A DNA stretch of 64,000 bases from Platycnemis pennipes. Lineage: Eukaryota > Arthropoda > Insecta > Odonata > Platycnemididae. Shown in pieces: positions 11,281 through 22,469 of the stretch (positions are counted from its first letter, which is position 1; the number at the start of each line of letters is the position of its first letter). Position numbers and translations under genes: made by a program. Location of the stretch: positions 52,990,609-53,054,608 of the forward strand of contig OW121854.1 of NCBI GenBank assembly GCA_933228895.1, written 5' to 3'. Below the pieces are notes generated by a model. It had not been told where the DNA came from. It made no database searches and saw nothing but the letters and a program-made list of their open reading frames with translations.

Positions 11281-12313
11281 TGGGTACTATCCTCTGGGGA
11301 TTCGCTCGTTATGACTGGACTTGTAACTCGAGGCACCAATTATTCTTCATTGTGGCGAAAGAGCAATTTTTTTCTCAGTGTTAAAATGCTCTGCATCGTG
11401 TCTGCTTTTTATCGATGATTTATGGCTCAAATTCTACACCAACGGTGGAACTTTTATATTGGGTTTGGAATCAAAAAGCATTAATTCAAAGGGGATTGGC
11501 TTATAATTACTACCGTGTGATTTTGTACCTTATTCAAAATAATCATTCTACTTCAAAAATGTGCATTTCCCTTCAAGTGTACGTTTTATCTCCTCCATAC
11601 ATATCCTTCCAATATTTCTTGTCTATTTGTAGAACTTTCTTTTGTAAAATGACTGATTATAATCCCAGCAAAAGAGTTCGTAGTATATATACATGTTATA
11701 ATTTTTAGAATTGTTGCAGTAATTAGCGTACCATGTTGATATCAATAGGTCTTTGGTTTACTGAATTACTTTAATCGTAGCTTTTAGTTAAATGCTGTGA
11801 ATACCCAGTCCCTTTGACCTCTGTGAAGGGATAAATATCCAGATATAGACAATTCAGACGCTAAAATCCATTCATATTATATCATCAAAAATATCTATCA
11901 TATTCCTCCCTTCTTCGCACGTTTGCCCAACATTTTCATCGTATCATATCTGTATTATAAGTTTTACCTCTGAACCTGAGAAAAACTTAAGCATATCCCA
12001 ATTGTTTCAGTCGTTTGTTGGTCGTTGAAAAGGAATTGAGCTGAGTTTATGCAAAATAGCAGAAAGAGCCTATTAATGTGAACGAATTTCAAACACGATT
12101 TTATTGTGATTTATACAGTGATTTATCTGCACTCTGAAAAGCAACGTGTACGTCTCCTGCTGTCAATAGTCCTTCATTTTTTGTTTGCGACATCTCCATG
12201 GGGGCATTTTCATTTCATTGCGCTGAAAAATTTTTCTTTAACATGTTTATAAATAAACTATTATAAACTTTAATATAAACTAAGCGTGCGATGTCAATAG
12301 TTGTTAAGCAATC
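11281..12313. other. AT-rich unassigned sequence
   Basis: Only short open frames without domain features. No repeat copy was recognised. Confidence 0.4.
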
Positions 12314-13010
12314 TTGTTGGCTAAAACATTTCACGTAATTCCTCACTCTCCTTTGCAGATGCTTACCTATTTCGTAGATAAACAATATTACTCGTCAGAA
12401 ACCTCCTCTGTTGTGATAGCAACAAATGATATTTACAATTTTTTGCGTGTATTTTATTTATTATTTTTTCTCGTAAAGATGTTTTTCAGGAAACATCTGT
12501 TAAATCTTCTTGGTCTGCTTTTGTTGCATATGCGTATCCTTCTCTTGCTCTGCATATTGGCCGTCGTACAAAAATTCATGTCTCAATGTCACTCAATCAA
12601 TGCTTGTAGGAAAAATGACCAAGGTGTATTTAGCTTGATATACTACCATAATGTAACTTGGAAGCAGGTGCCCTGGCGTATAATCTCTTTTATAGGAATA
12701 GGTTTCCCCCAAACCACTGGAGTTTGCTATGTGTACTCAGTTTCTCTTCGGTTCACGCCCTACCATTTCCTTGGAAACCGGCATCAACTTCACTCTCTTT
12801 CTTCTCCCATGCATGCCCTCCTTCCTTCAATCCTCCTTAGATGTCGTCTCGTCTTCCTCCGTTCCCTTGTTCGCTTCTTGGGGAGGAAAAAAGGGAAGAA
12901 AAACCCTTCCCCACTTTCTCTTCCTCCTTCGTTCCAGCTCCTCCTGCTTCGGGGTCAGCTGCTTTGGCTCAGGCCCAAGGAACCAGCCCCCGCCACTTCC
13001 CCTATCTCCC
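12314..13010 (+). other. Hydrophobic open frame running into a pyrimidine island
   Basis: The longest frame in the window (245 codons, 12314-13051) starts in AT-rich DNA and ends in a C/T-rich island (about 12730-13010). The first half is Phe/Leu-rich and could look membrane-spanning, but T-rich DNA gives that automatically. The second half overlaps two more open frames in the same island. I see no conserved motif, so I regard this as a chance frame. Confidence 0.55.
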
Positions 13011-13300
13011 CAGGATCGAACGAACCGATGGGGAAAGGGGGAGGGAGGTGAGGGTCCAGAAAAAGGGTCGGGTTTTCTTTCGCTTTCCGAGTCGCTTGCG
13101 ACGCTGCCTTTGCCCCCTCGTCGCCGCAAGGGAAGCGTCCTCGGAAGGAAGACGCTCGGTGGTGGATGAGGGAGGGACATCGGATGGGATGGATAGATAG
13201 GCATGAATTTATTATCCGATGCCGGGAGTCCCGTGGAGCATGCGTTCGGCGCAAAACACGGTTGCTCTATGGGACTGCCGCACGGTCCTCGGCTGCGCTT
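13011..13300. other. GC-rich CpG-containing block, purine-rich on + strand
   Basis: After the pyrimidine island the bias switches to G/A on the plus strand (about 13025-13195) with many CpG words. A 190-codon minus-strand frame (12827-13399) spans this and the island. It is compositional, and several other frames are open over the same bases. Confidence 0.5.
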
Positions 13301-13559
13301 AACGGCCCACTTACAAATTTCAGTCTCCCGCTGTTTATTCCCACTCGATTGTTGCGCAGTCATTTTTTCGTGAGTGAAATGCGAGGGGAAAATAGTCACT
13401 CTTTGATGAATTGAACCTAATTATTGCTTTTTATTATCTAGGATAATCATTGATTCGCTCTTTTTAAAGATATTCTTCAAGACTTACATATTGTTATGGC
13501 TCGTTAACTCACAATTAAGTCCAACAGAATCAGGCGAGATATCGTGGAAGTTCTTCGTA

Positions 13560-13798
13560 ATGTAACAGAAACAATTACACTATTCTACAAATTTCTGCAA
13601 ACTACAAAATGCCACGGTCAAGATCAGGTACAAGAGGTCTTCTACCTGATGATGGCTCTGTGAGCCGAAACGCGTTGTACCTACGCATTAAAGGAATTTG
13701 TGGAAGAGTGCAATTGTTTCTGTTACATGACATAAGTTTTTGTTAAATGACATAAGTTTAAAGGAATTTGTGGAAGAGTGCAATTGTTTCTGTTACAT
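13560..13798. repeat. Inverted-repeat unit with duplicated right arm and hammerhead-like core
   Basis: The left arm 13560-13593 is the reverse complement of 13695-13728 over 34 bp with three mismatches. A second copy of the right arm lies at 13765-13798; bases 13688-13728 and 13758-13798 are identical over 41 bp with a 70-bp offset. Inside the arms CTGATGA (13646-13652) is followed by a 5-bp hairpin (GGCTC/GAGCC, loop TGT) and GAAA (13667-13670). That order is the core of a hammerhead ribozyme, a feature known from Penelope-like elements. One extra T precedes the stem, and I could not draw a clean stem III with a cleavage triplet, so activity is doubtful. Confidence 0.75.
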
Positions 13799-15165
13799 AA
13801 GTGCTGGGATTAATCAGTAGTAAAATATTTGGCCAAAGTCTGTTAATTTTTTTCCTTTCCACTTCTTATTCCTTCATCAATAACTGTATAATTCTTTGAT
13901 AAATAACATGTAAGTATAATAATATATAAAATTTTGATAAGAAATATCAATCTTATTTTTTGATAAATACATTATTTATTTGTCAGTGTCCTTGATAATA
14001 AAGTGCCAATATCCTCCTGATTTATAAGTTTAAGTTTAGTATAATAATCATTTGGAAGTAATCCATGGAATTTGCTATTTGTAGAAAAATTATTGCAGCG
14101 TTTGGATTGGCATCGTGGTTAGAGTTCGATTTTAGATTCAGGCAGTGGTATAGAGTTAATATTAGTACATTTGTCCTTGCTTGATTTTTTCACGCAGAGC
14201 TTTTCAAGGTCGGTACTCGGTCCATTGGATGAGGCGTAAAACCGTAGAACCCTTAATGTCTATCGCTAAAAGCAGGAAAATGATGATGAAGGAATCTCTC
14301 CCTCCACGTATTCCGGAAGAAATTCTTTACTCCTGCTCAGTCACTGTGGTAAAAGACAGAATTTGCCTTAGATGCCGATCGTCTCTCTGCACTAACTAAC
14401 TATATAAACTGTCGTATTTTACTGTTTATGATGTCATGTAACATAATATATTAGGGCATCTTATTTTGGTTTCTCATAGCATTTATTTGATATGCTGATT
14501 CAGTTCCAAACTTACGTAAATACTTTAAAATAGGGCATTTCAGGGGACTCAACCATTCTTAATTTGGTCGTTGTTTTAAATTAATGGAATTTGTGCTTAT
14601 TTCAGGAGAAAAAACTAGAAACATACCTATTGAATGTAAAAAAATGATTATTGTATTATCAACTGTGATATCTGGACTACACATGGTAATTGATGTATTA
14701 TGATATTTTGAGAATATAAATTGATATACACGGTGTATATTGAAAATCTCAGCCATCATGTTGCGATTTTAAGTGATATTAAATTTGTGTAATTATCATT
14801 TCTGTGTACTTGAACAAAAAGTAGCCTTGTTCTTTGGGTGATAATGTGAATTTCGAGTGAAAATAACCTCTTCTTTAAAATATAGTGAGAAACATGTGGT
14901 GGTTCGCAGGCAATTTGAAAGGAAAACAGACTGCAGTGTGAGTCACTTGGGAAAATATCTGCACTCAGCTCTGATACTTGAACTCATGGAATATTTCTCA
15001 ATTTAGTATCACCTGGACGGAGGAGTCACACGTGCACAGGGAAATTTAGCAGGAATTATATATTGAAGAGTAGAACTAGCAATTCAAATTAATCTGAGTT
15101 GCAGATGGAGGACAGATAAGAGCATCTTATACGTTGTTAGCATGTGGCATCTTATTGACATTTTC
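13799..15165. other. AT-rich unassigned sequence
   Basis: No gene is recognised. A 72-codon plus-strand frame at 14181-14399 has no domain features. No repeat copy was matched elsewhere in the window. Confidence 0.4.
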
Positions 15166-17310
15166 TCATCATTATCATCGGTCAAAAATCCTAAGATTGG
15201 TGCAACGTAGCCCTTCAATTGATCATTCTATTGGCCATCCTCTTCATACTCACCTATTTCTTCTGTTTTACATCCTTAACAACTTGTTCCATATATCTCA
15301 TACGAGGCCTGCGTCTTCCATTCTTCCCGTTCACTTTTCCCTCGACGATTGTTTTCATTGCGCCATCGTGTCTATAAGTGTGGCTGATTAATGTTCTCCA
15401 ACTTGCTTTTTAGCATTGTCAGCAGGCAACTCTTTTATCCCACTCTTCTTAGGACTTTCTTGTTACTCACTCTGTCGGTCCGTTTAACCTTCATCTTTCT
15501 TCTGCAGCACCACATTTCGTATGCTTCCACCATTTTCTTCTCCGCTGCTGTTATCGCCCATGCATCTCTGCCGTTGCTTTGTGAGAAACTTGCTCCATAT
15601 GTACGTTTTAATGAATTGTTTCCTTATTCCTACGCTTATATTTGAGCTATGGGTACATTATTTTTTTGATAGAGTGACCTCTTAGCGTGAGATATTGTAC
15701 TGACTATTTCGTTCTTGCTTCGTCCATCGTTGGTTACTCGGCTTCCCTGGTAACAGAACTCATCCACCTCTTCCAGTTTTTTTTCCTAGTTTAACGTTTT
15801 TTTGGCCTCTTCTCTCTTGCTGCATACCAATATCTTAGTCTTCTTCTTATTGATCTTCAGCAGATATCGGGCCATTGTCCTTTACACGGTTAGTATAGTC
15901 TTACTCAGATCCCTCTCCGTATCTGCTATGAGTGCTACGTCATCAGTCAAGCAAGGCATGCTACTTTTTTCTCCTTGGATATTCTTTCCAGAAAACTTCT
16001 CTTTGATTTCAGTGATGTCTCATTCAATGTAAACATTACAAATTAAGGGAGATGGTGCAGATCCTTGTGATACTCTTTTTTTGTGCTTGCGTCTTCACAG
16101 CTGGATGTACAGGTAATCACAGATACCTGGTTTTTATTGGAAGAGTGAATAATTCTTCAGTCGTTGTAATGACTTTTTTTCGGAATTGCGGGCATCGAAT
16201 TCCAATCCACATCGTCAAAAGCCTTCTCTTAATCCAAAAATGCAACGAACGTCGGTTGGTTTTTCTCTATGAGCAGATTAAGGGACATTATTACTTCCTT
16301 TGTGTCCTTACTTTTCCTAAATCAGAATTTTTATTTATCCAGGAAGTCCTCTGCTTTTATCTTTATTCTTCAGTTGATAATCCTTATCAGTATCTTATAT
16401 GCATGTGTAGTCAGGTTTATAGTCATGAAACTTTCTCATATATCCGCTCTTTTTTTTGGGAATGGACAAGATTTTATTTTTCTCGAAGTCCTTGAGTATT
16501 TCTCCTGTTGAGTACATGTTGTAGATTGTTTTGAAAAGATCTTTTCTATCATGCATTTTGAATTAGTTCTGTGCCAAAATTATTCATTACTATCCGATTC
16601 CTTATTCATCCAAAATTCCCTTACTACTGCGTCAAAATCGGACCTTAATATTGGTGCTCTCATATCATCCTTTCGATTTTGCTTTCCTTTCCAATCGCTT
16701 TAATCATGAAACTCTTTCCGTTGTATAACTATTTCAAATACTATTTCCATCTCTTCATATTGGCTTCATTTTCAATCAAAATCTTTTCCTTCTTGACCGT
16801 TTTGGCATCGCATCTTGTGATCCGTTCCTTGAAGTGGTTCCTCACTATTCTATAGGCAGCTTCCACCTTTCAAAGTTCATTGTTGTTTTGTACATCTTCG
16901 CATCGATTCTTCAACCACCTTTCTCTAGCTTTCCTCACGTTGCGATATTATTCGTTCCTTATTCTTTTGTAGCACAGCAGCCCGTTTTCATTTTTCGCAT
17001 TCATATGCTGTCTTCAGAATAGGATAAATAGGACTTATTACGTAATCTATTGCTTCTGGTTGGCAATTTTTCTTCTTCCAAAAACTTTTTTTGCGGCTTC
17101 TTTTAGTCCAAATTTAATGCTTTCTCAATGCTATTCCACTGATTTCTCAGTCCGCTTCTCTCTCATATTTTTCCCGCTGCTTTTTTAAATGCCAGCTGAT
17201 TTAGAGCCCTTTAAGTTTTTCTTCTTACCACATATACTTCAAAGTTTTTTTCTTCAATTTAATGGGTTAGGGATGGCATTTTATCATCACTAGGGATCTT
17301 GAAATTTCTG
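15166..17310 (-). mobile_element. Decayed LINE reverse transcriptase, about 2.1 kb
   Basis: Reading the minus strand from about 17310 down to 15166, across stops and frameshifts, gives an ordered LINE ORF2. It starts with the linker after the endonuclease (KKNFEVYVVRRK-like, then AYECEK and RKHFQER-like). Next are the palm entry IFKTIYNMYSTGEILKDF-like and ISLTTHA-like blocks, and EKAFDDVDWNSM (about 16194-16236). The catalytic block reads LTDDVALIADTERDL (about 15910-15950), where FADD is usual. Then come KTKILVC, EEVDEFCYQGSR, AYEMWCCRR and the C-terminal RYMEQVVKDVK (about 15271-15301). The 3' end has the GACCGATGATAATGATG-type tail shared with other copies. The endonuclease is missing, so the insertion is 5'-truncated or later deleted. 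The frame at 16052-16495 on the plus strand is antisense to it. Clade is not assigned. Confidence 0.9.
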
Positions 17311-17352
17311 GGATGGGTTTTTTCGCGGATTTATTCTTAAGCGCAGAGAAGA

Positions 17353-17570
17353 TTTTATTTTGATATTTAAAGCCCTGATAAGTTAAAAATTGCCATTTTA
17401 ACGTTAGCAAAATTCACCGAAATTTCGCAAACAGCTATTTATTCGCGAAATTAGCGGCATTTGGCTGTTAGTGCGATATTCCTCAAGAAATTTCGCAATT
17501 TTTGTAAACCTAAAGGACCATATTTTGCGAAAAAAAACATGAAATGCTTCAAGTTTTATTTTGATATTTA
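17353..17570. repeat. 184-bp unit between 17-bp direct repeats
   Basis: A perfect 17-bp word, TTTTATTTTGATATTTA, occurs at 17353-17369 and 17554-17570. The 184 bp between them carry four related palindromic motifs: GAAATTTCGC at 17419 and 17487, CGCGAAATTA near 17444, and TTTGCGAAAA near 17524. The right side is A-rich. This looks like a small retroposed or MITE-like insertion flanked by a target-site duplication. Confidence 0.5.
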
Positions 17571-19034
17571 TGTATAGGCGCATAAAGAAAGTCGTCCCAT
17601 TTGGTGACAAAATGTTTGCAAACTCTCGGTTTGAAATAAGTACATAATTATTATTTGCGAGGACATGCCGCTATCATCAGTCTGATTATGTGTGTGACCA
17701 TGATAGGTATGCATATGTCTCTGTAGATCGCATTTATCGTATCGTATGGTGGCGGGGTCGAGGAGCCTTGTTTTCGTCACGCCACCGAAATGACTTGAAT
17801 AGTATTTATCCCGAAAGATTCTTCAGTAAAGTTGCCATTAAAGCAATTGCGCTTGTGAAAGATGATTTCAGTAAGTCAGCGCATAGCATTAACGGGGCCA
17901 ATAACTACGCTGAAAAAGAGTATCGTAAATGTCTTAGCTATTGGGTGAAAAGACGAAGTAGTCAAATGGACCTAATAATTTCATTCTAAGAGCGCTCCAC
18001 CAAAGCTGTGACTGACGTGTCGCATTTACTCCTCGGGTATACAAAAAGAGTTAGTAATGTATTTTTTCATTAATTTTATTTTATTTGTTTCCCCCGGTTG
18101 CTGTTAAGTAAACTAGTTACCTTTCAATTTATCAAAATGTTTATTTCCCCGACTAGCTCAATTGAATACCCTACAGATATTACACTATTCACAGTACGTC
18201 ACCTCCTTTCTGTTGTCACTCACATAAAACAAAATCACTACACAATAATACCCTTCTTATATTATAAAGACGCAATCATTTTCTTCCTTCTTCAGGCTCT
18301 CATTTTAAAACAGACAAGCCATAGAACACTATATATCTTTCAGGGCAAATACAAATAAATAACCCTTTGAAAATTTGAATTTTCTCTTTGGGCCGTATCT
18401 CGGGAACCACCGGTCACAATTGGAAAATATTGTAGGTGCAGCATAGCAAATGTCCAATGAGTCGTTGGTTACCAGAGAAAATCAGTTAAAAAATACCAGC
18501 GCCTTCTTATCGCCATTCATGTCCGAAAAATAGCCAAAAATGCCAAAATTTCACAACTCTGAGTGCGATGCGGCACGTCTTCCCGTTATCCAATTGCAAT
18601 AATATTTTACAGGATATGTTTTTACACCAATTAGCATAAATTGAGGGGGTGTCCCGAAAGAAAATCGAAAAACAAAGACCACCCTACTGGGCAGGCAAAT
18701 ATTTCCGATTCAAAGTATCTCTGGATAAACTGGTGTTACCACACGTTTATAGCTCGATCGGAGCTACTGTTGACCAGAAAAAGTATCTCTGCAGACCTTA
18801 ATGCCGAAAATTGTCAGTATATTTGATCGCCAAAAGGAGTATGAAAACGATATTTTTATGTATTTAACGCAACAAAGTTTATGTATACTAGAGGCAACTT
18901 TGAATATGTAGAGTAGTAGTATCAAGGAAATTACACCCACTACCCACTACCCACACAACACCGTCCTTAGGCTAGGTGGCCATTGAGTCACCTTTATTAT
19001 GGCCTGTATTTTGCGTATATATGTGTGTATTTGG
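17571..19034. other. AT-rich unassigned sequence
   Basis: No gene is recognised. The block near 18390-18560 (GGGCCGTATCTCGGGAACC and following) has the feel of a dispersed repeat, but no second copy was found here. Open frames up to 99 codons (17690-17989) lack domain features. Confidence 0.35.
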
Positions 19035-19130
19035 TTAAACATCAATTGAAATGCACATTAAATGCCATGTGTAAAAATTACCTGGACTGGAAATCGAACC
19101 TCGGACCTTTGGCTTTCCGCCTAATTTTTC
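19035..19130 (-). repeat. SINE-like unit, minus strand (inverted pair, left)
   Basis: On the minus strand this reads GGTCCGAGGTTCGATTTCC (B-box-like), then CCAGTCCAGGTAA, ACACATGG and TTAATGTGCATTT. The same order, with substitutions, occurs on the plus strand at about 19344-19405. The B box supports a tRNA-derived SINE; the A box is poorly preserved. Confidence 0.6.
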
Positions 19131-19289
19131 ACTGCCGTTCACGCGGAAGGTTTGAAATATCCTACATTTACCGCCTAGCGCGACTTTAGTGCTGGTATGA
19201 GGTTCAACTTTGGTTGTGACTTCTTCGAAGCCGTTTCTCCCTTGCGTGGCCACCCTTGATGGACCGCGAGGGCTCAAAATCTCATACCT

Positions 19290-19445
19290 TAAACCTTGGT
19301 AAAATTGCCACGACAAGTGGTCTGCGCAGTTGCCCGTTAAGACAAAGATCCGAAGTTTGATTCCAGGTCCAGGTGAATGTTTTCACATGGAAATTAATAT
19401 GCATTTTCAACGCCGTTCACGTGGCAGGTTTGAAAAATCCTACAA
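19290..19445 (+). repeat. SINE-like unit, plus strand (inverted pair, right)
   Basis: Plus-strand copy related to the minus-strand unit at 19035-19130. The B-box-like GAAGTTTGATTCC lies at about 19350, followed by AGGTCCAGGTGAA, TCACATGG and TTAATATGCATTT. A CGCCGTTCACG-GG-AGGTTTGAAA word near 19411-19440 is repeated in the same orientation near 19133-19160, so the locus is a mosaic of direct and inverted copies. Confidence 0.6.
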
Positions 19446-19904
19446 TTGTCAATGAAGATCAGGTAAAAATAAATTTGATGCATCAATTTATGTCTCTAAT
19501 ACAATTCTTTGTTTGTTTAAATTGTTAAATATGTTAATTTTTTTTCACCACCGGAGCAAAAAAATGCGATTTTTGCACCGCTTGGACAATGATTCTTACA
19601 CCGTTCTCCCTCGAGTTTATTTACCACTTTTCAGGGTCCCTGATAATCACTAAATTATTTTCACTGTCCATGCCTGGTAGCTTTTGCAGTCCTTCACCTG
19701 GTTCCTAAATCTCTGCTTCACTAAAAGTTTGTCTTCTGAAATCTTCCCCTGCCTCCTAGAATTTGCCTTATGTATATTCTTCAGTTGTTATGAGTCATTT
19801 CCTATGGTATTATATTATGCGATTGTGTTTGTACACTGTGGCAAAGATTACCAAACTTCAAAATAAATTATTGTAAAAATCATGGGAAATTATGGGTTAT
19901 TTAT
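19446..19904. other. AT-rich unassigned sequence
   Basis: Nothing recognised between the SINE pair and the LINE 3' fragment. Confidence 0.4.
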
Positions 19905-20165
19905 TGTTCATTATGCTTGGTCACTAATCCCAGGATTGGTTTGACGCAGTCCTCCACTCTTCTTCTATCGGCCCACATCTTCATATTGACGTAACTTCTC
20001 TCCTTTACATCATTCACAACTTGCTCCATATATCTTATAAGAGGCCTGCACTTTCCATTCCTCCCGTTTACTTTACCCTCGACTATTTTCTTCATCAGGT
20101 CATCGTACCTTAAGATGTGACCTATTAAGTTGTCTCGTCTTCTTTTAAGGTTATCAGTAGGAATT
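19905..20165 (-). mobile_element. LINE 3'-end fragment
   Basis: The minus strand encodes the C-terminal block of the same LINE group as 15166-17310. NLIGHILRYDDLMKKIVEGK and VNGRNGKCRP are followed by RYMEQVVNDVKERSYVNMK, then NPILGLVTKH-like 3' sequence. It is nearly uninterrupted over about 90 codons within a 100-codon frame (19901-20203), making it the best-preserved protein fragment here. Only the extreme 3' end survives, as expected from 5' truncation during target-primed reverse transcription. Confidence 0.85.
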
Positions 20166-20270
20166 TTTATTATTAAAATTCTATTTTTATGCAGGCATAA
20201 CATAATCGATATATTTCTTAATTAAATTTTTGGCAAATGAATAAAATGTAAATTCTTATTTCATAGGCCT

Positions 20271-20341
20271 TGGCACTCAAACACCTACTTGTTAGGCATC
20301 CTTATTTAGACAACTTGAAATAATAATTAATCTTTTATCTT
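20271..20341. repeat. Direct repeat, copy 1
   Basis: Matches 20813-20883: GGCACTCAAACACCTACTTG is identical, followed by a CTTATTT-G-CAACTTGA block and AATCTT/TAATCT. The copies lie 542 bp apart in the same orientation, which could mark ends of an element or a local duplication. Confidence 0.7.
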
Positions 20342-20812
20342 TTGCATATTGGTAATGATTTTGGGCAGCTGGTCAGCACTCATTTTGAGAAACTGGATTT
20401 GTTGACGTGTTGAAAAATCGCCAATTGCTTCAACTTTACTGCATTTTTATTTCCTACCCTAGACCTGTCATTTCGTGGACTATAATTTATCACATCGAAA
20501 AATTTCTCTCCTACCCGTTTTACTCAGGTGTGTTTTGTAGTCTTCACCAAAGAATTTGGATTGTTCATAATTCATGACCCTTCTCCTAGAAATGATCATG
20601 CGTAGTGCTAAAAAATGTATTTAAGGGGCTATCCTTAGTTCAATAAGCTATAGGTTTTAAATCATTACTCTCGTACACGTGATTCAAAGTGCATCCAAAT
20701 CTGTTCTCAAAGAAAAGAACATAAAACCATGCTGTTGCCTGTCAATATTTGTAACTCGGTGTTTACGGATGAAAGAAACATATTTTTCAAACAATTTACG
20801 CGAGTTTAAAAT

Positions 20813-20883
20813 TGGCACTCAAACACCTACTTGTTCGCCATTCTTATTTGGGCAACTTGAGAGAATAGTTACTCTTTAATCTC
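20813..20883. repeat. Direct repeat, copy 2
   Basis: Second copy of 20271-20341. The intervening 471 bp has no recognised protein similarity, and the flanks outside the copies do not match. Confidence 0.7.
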
Positions 20884-21299
20884 CTTCTAGAGGTTTTAGA
20901 AAAACGTGAATGCCTTTTAAACAGTTTTCCTCAATGTATGCTGCTCACTGTTTTTTTCCGTGTGGTATGGTCATTACGAAAATATTTACCTTACTCTGTT
21001 AGCAACGTAAAACTTCAAACTTCGCCAACTGGAACATTTTGATTATAATTGGAAATGTTCTATTATATGAGATGAAGAGACTGTAGACGTGTAGCGATAT
21101 GCATTATACAATACAGTTGTAGTAAATGTAATACATGCAAGTATGGACTAAGAAAACCGCGACTAATGATCTTCATAGTTCCAAATGATTCTGCCTACTT
21201 GATAAAGAATACTTTATGCAGCATTTCAATTCCATTAATGAATCGCATTGCATTGAAATAATTTTAAATCTTTTTTTCTCCATCCTATGCAGCAGCCTA
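20884..21299. other. AT-rich unassigned sequence
   Basis: Nothing recognised. Confidence 0.4.
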
Positions 21300-22275
21300 A
21301 AATCAAATGGAGTTTCGTCTTTGAATTTTGATTTCCCAATTCCATCGCATATGTTTTCGCCGCGTGCATTCGAATGAGACTTCTTCCACTGAGTGAATTT
21401 TTAAGCCGTTCCGCCAGCGACCATTAGTTACACATCCTTGCACCGCGTCGTTATTTTCTATGCATGGATTTGCTCCTCCGAAAACATTTTCACCTCGCTG
21501 GGCATATCCTTTCCCTCACTAAAGCTGCGTTTTCGTAGCCCTCCAAAATCAACATCTCCAACAATTTCCATCCTGGATTACGCCGTTTCGAATTGCTCTG
21601 CCATTATCACCTAACGCTCTCCAATCTCTAGCACTTTTGCCAACTCGTAATTTTACTCTTCCAATCTCTCTTATATTTCTTTCAAACAATTTTGTTTTTA
21701 AACCGAGGGACCCTGCAATTTTCACTTGCAAATGAAGGATGCATCCATGCAGTCTCAACCCTCAGTCTTATTCCTACCTCCTCCTCTTCCATTTTCCACC
21801 ATTTCTTAACCCTTTTCCCAAATCGCCAAACTCTTCGCCTTCTCGTAGGCATCCAAAAGTATCTGAGTCAAATCACCATTCGTTTTCGTGTCGAATGAGC
21901 TCTTCCCAGTAATTTATCGCCCAGAGGGTGATGGCGAGGAAGCCAGCATGCAGGAAGAACACATGTATGCTCAGCGTCTGAAGATCTCGGTTGTGGAATG
22001 GAAGGTTTACCAAAATGGGATAAATGTTTCTGCGTCTACTCTTTACCATTCAGAAACGCCTGAGGCGATTGGCGGGAAGGTGTTAGGATACCAGCCGAAG
22101 AAGGTGGGTAGAAGAGAAAATGGAGAATGGAAGGGAATTAGTCGACTGATTGATATATTTCTACCAGCTAGGGTAGGGTTCGATCAAGGGTTCTTACCCT
22201 TCTCAGCAGTTCTTTCACCCCATTCCCATGTCTTTCCCATCATACATTCTTTTATTTTCATATCGGTGTAACTCT
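21300..22275. other. GC-richer block with a 127-codon plus-strand frame
   Basis: This block is richer in GC and CpG than its flanks. The plus-strand frame 21888-22271 (127 codons) encodes a product with balanced composition over the first 90 residues, rich in Glu, Val, Gly and Lys, then a hydrophobic tail. The minus-strand frame 21549-21758 is basic. Neither matches a family I know. The neighbouring minus-strand LINE fragment (22470-22700) raises the chance that this is transposon-derived. I could not decide between exon, transposon debris and chance. Confidence 0.3.
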
Positions 22276-22469
22276 ACCCTCTTTATTTTCTCCACAGTAA
22301 CATTTCTATTTCTTCTCTTCCCAGAATTGTCAGCATGCTAACCTTCGAAATCGATCCACAGTACTATACCTAAGTGCTTGTTCCTTCTACATTTACTGAT
22401 TTCTGTTAATTCCTGCCAACATTTTATTTCCTCCCCCGTCATAGTCAATACTAGGTCCTTTTTTCACCT

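Noticed and set aside
12314..13051. 245-codon frame as a membrane protein gene
   Set aside because: The hydrophobic first half follows from T-rich DNA and the second half from a C/T island. There is no conserved motif.
16052..16495. 147-codon plus-strand frame with a hydrophobic start resembling a signal peptide
   Set aside because: It is antisense to readable LINE reverse transcriptase blocks, so it is a shadow frame.
20342..20812. Short LTR element between the 71-bp repeats
   Set aside because: No TG...CA ends, primer-binding site or polypurine tract could be seen, and the repeats are too short for typical LTRs.
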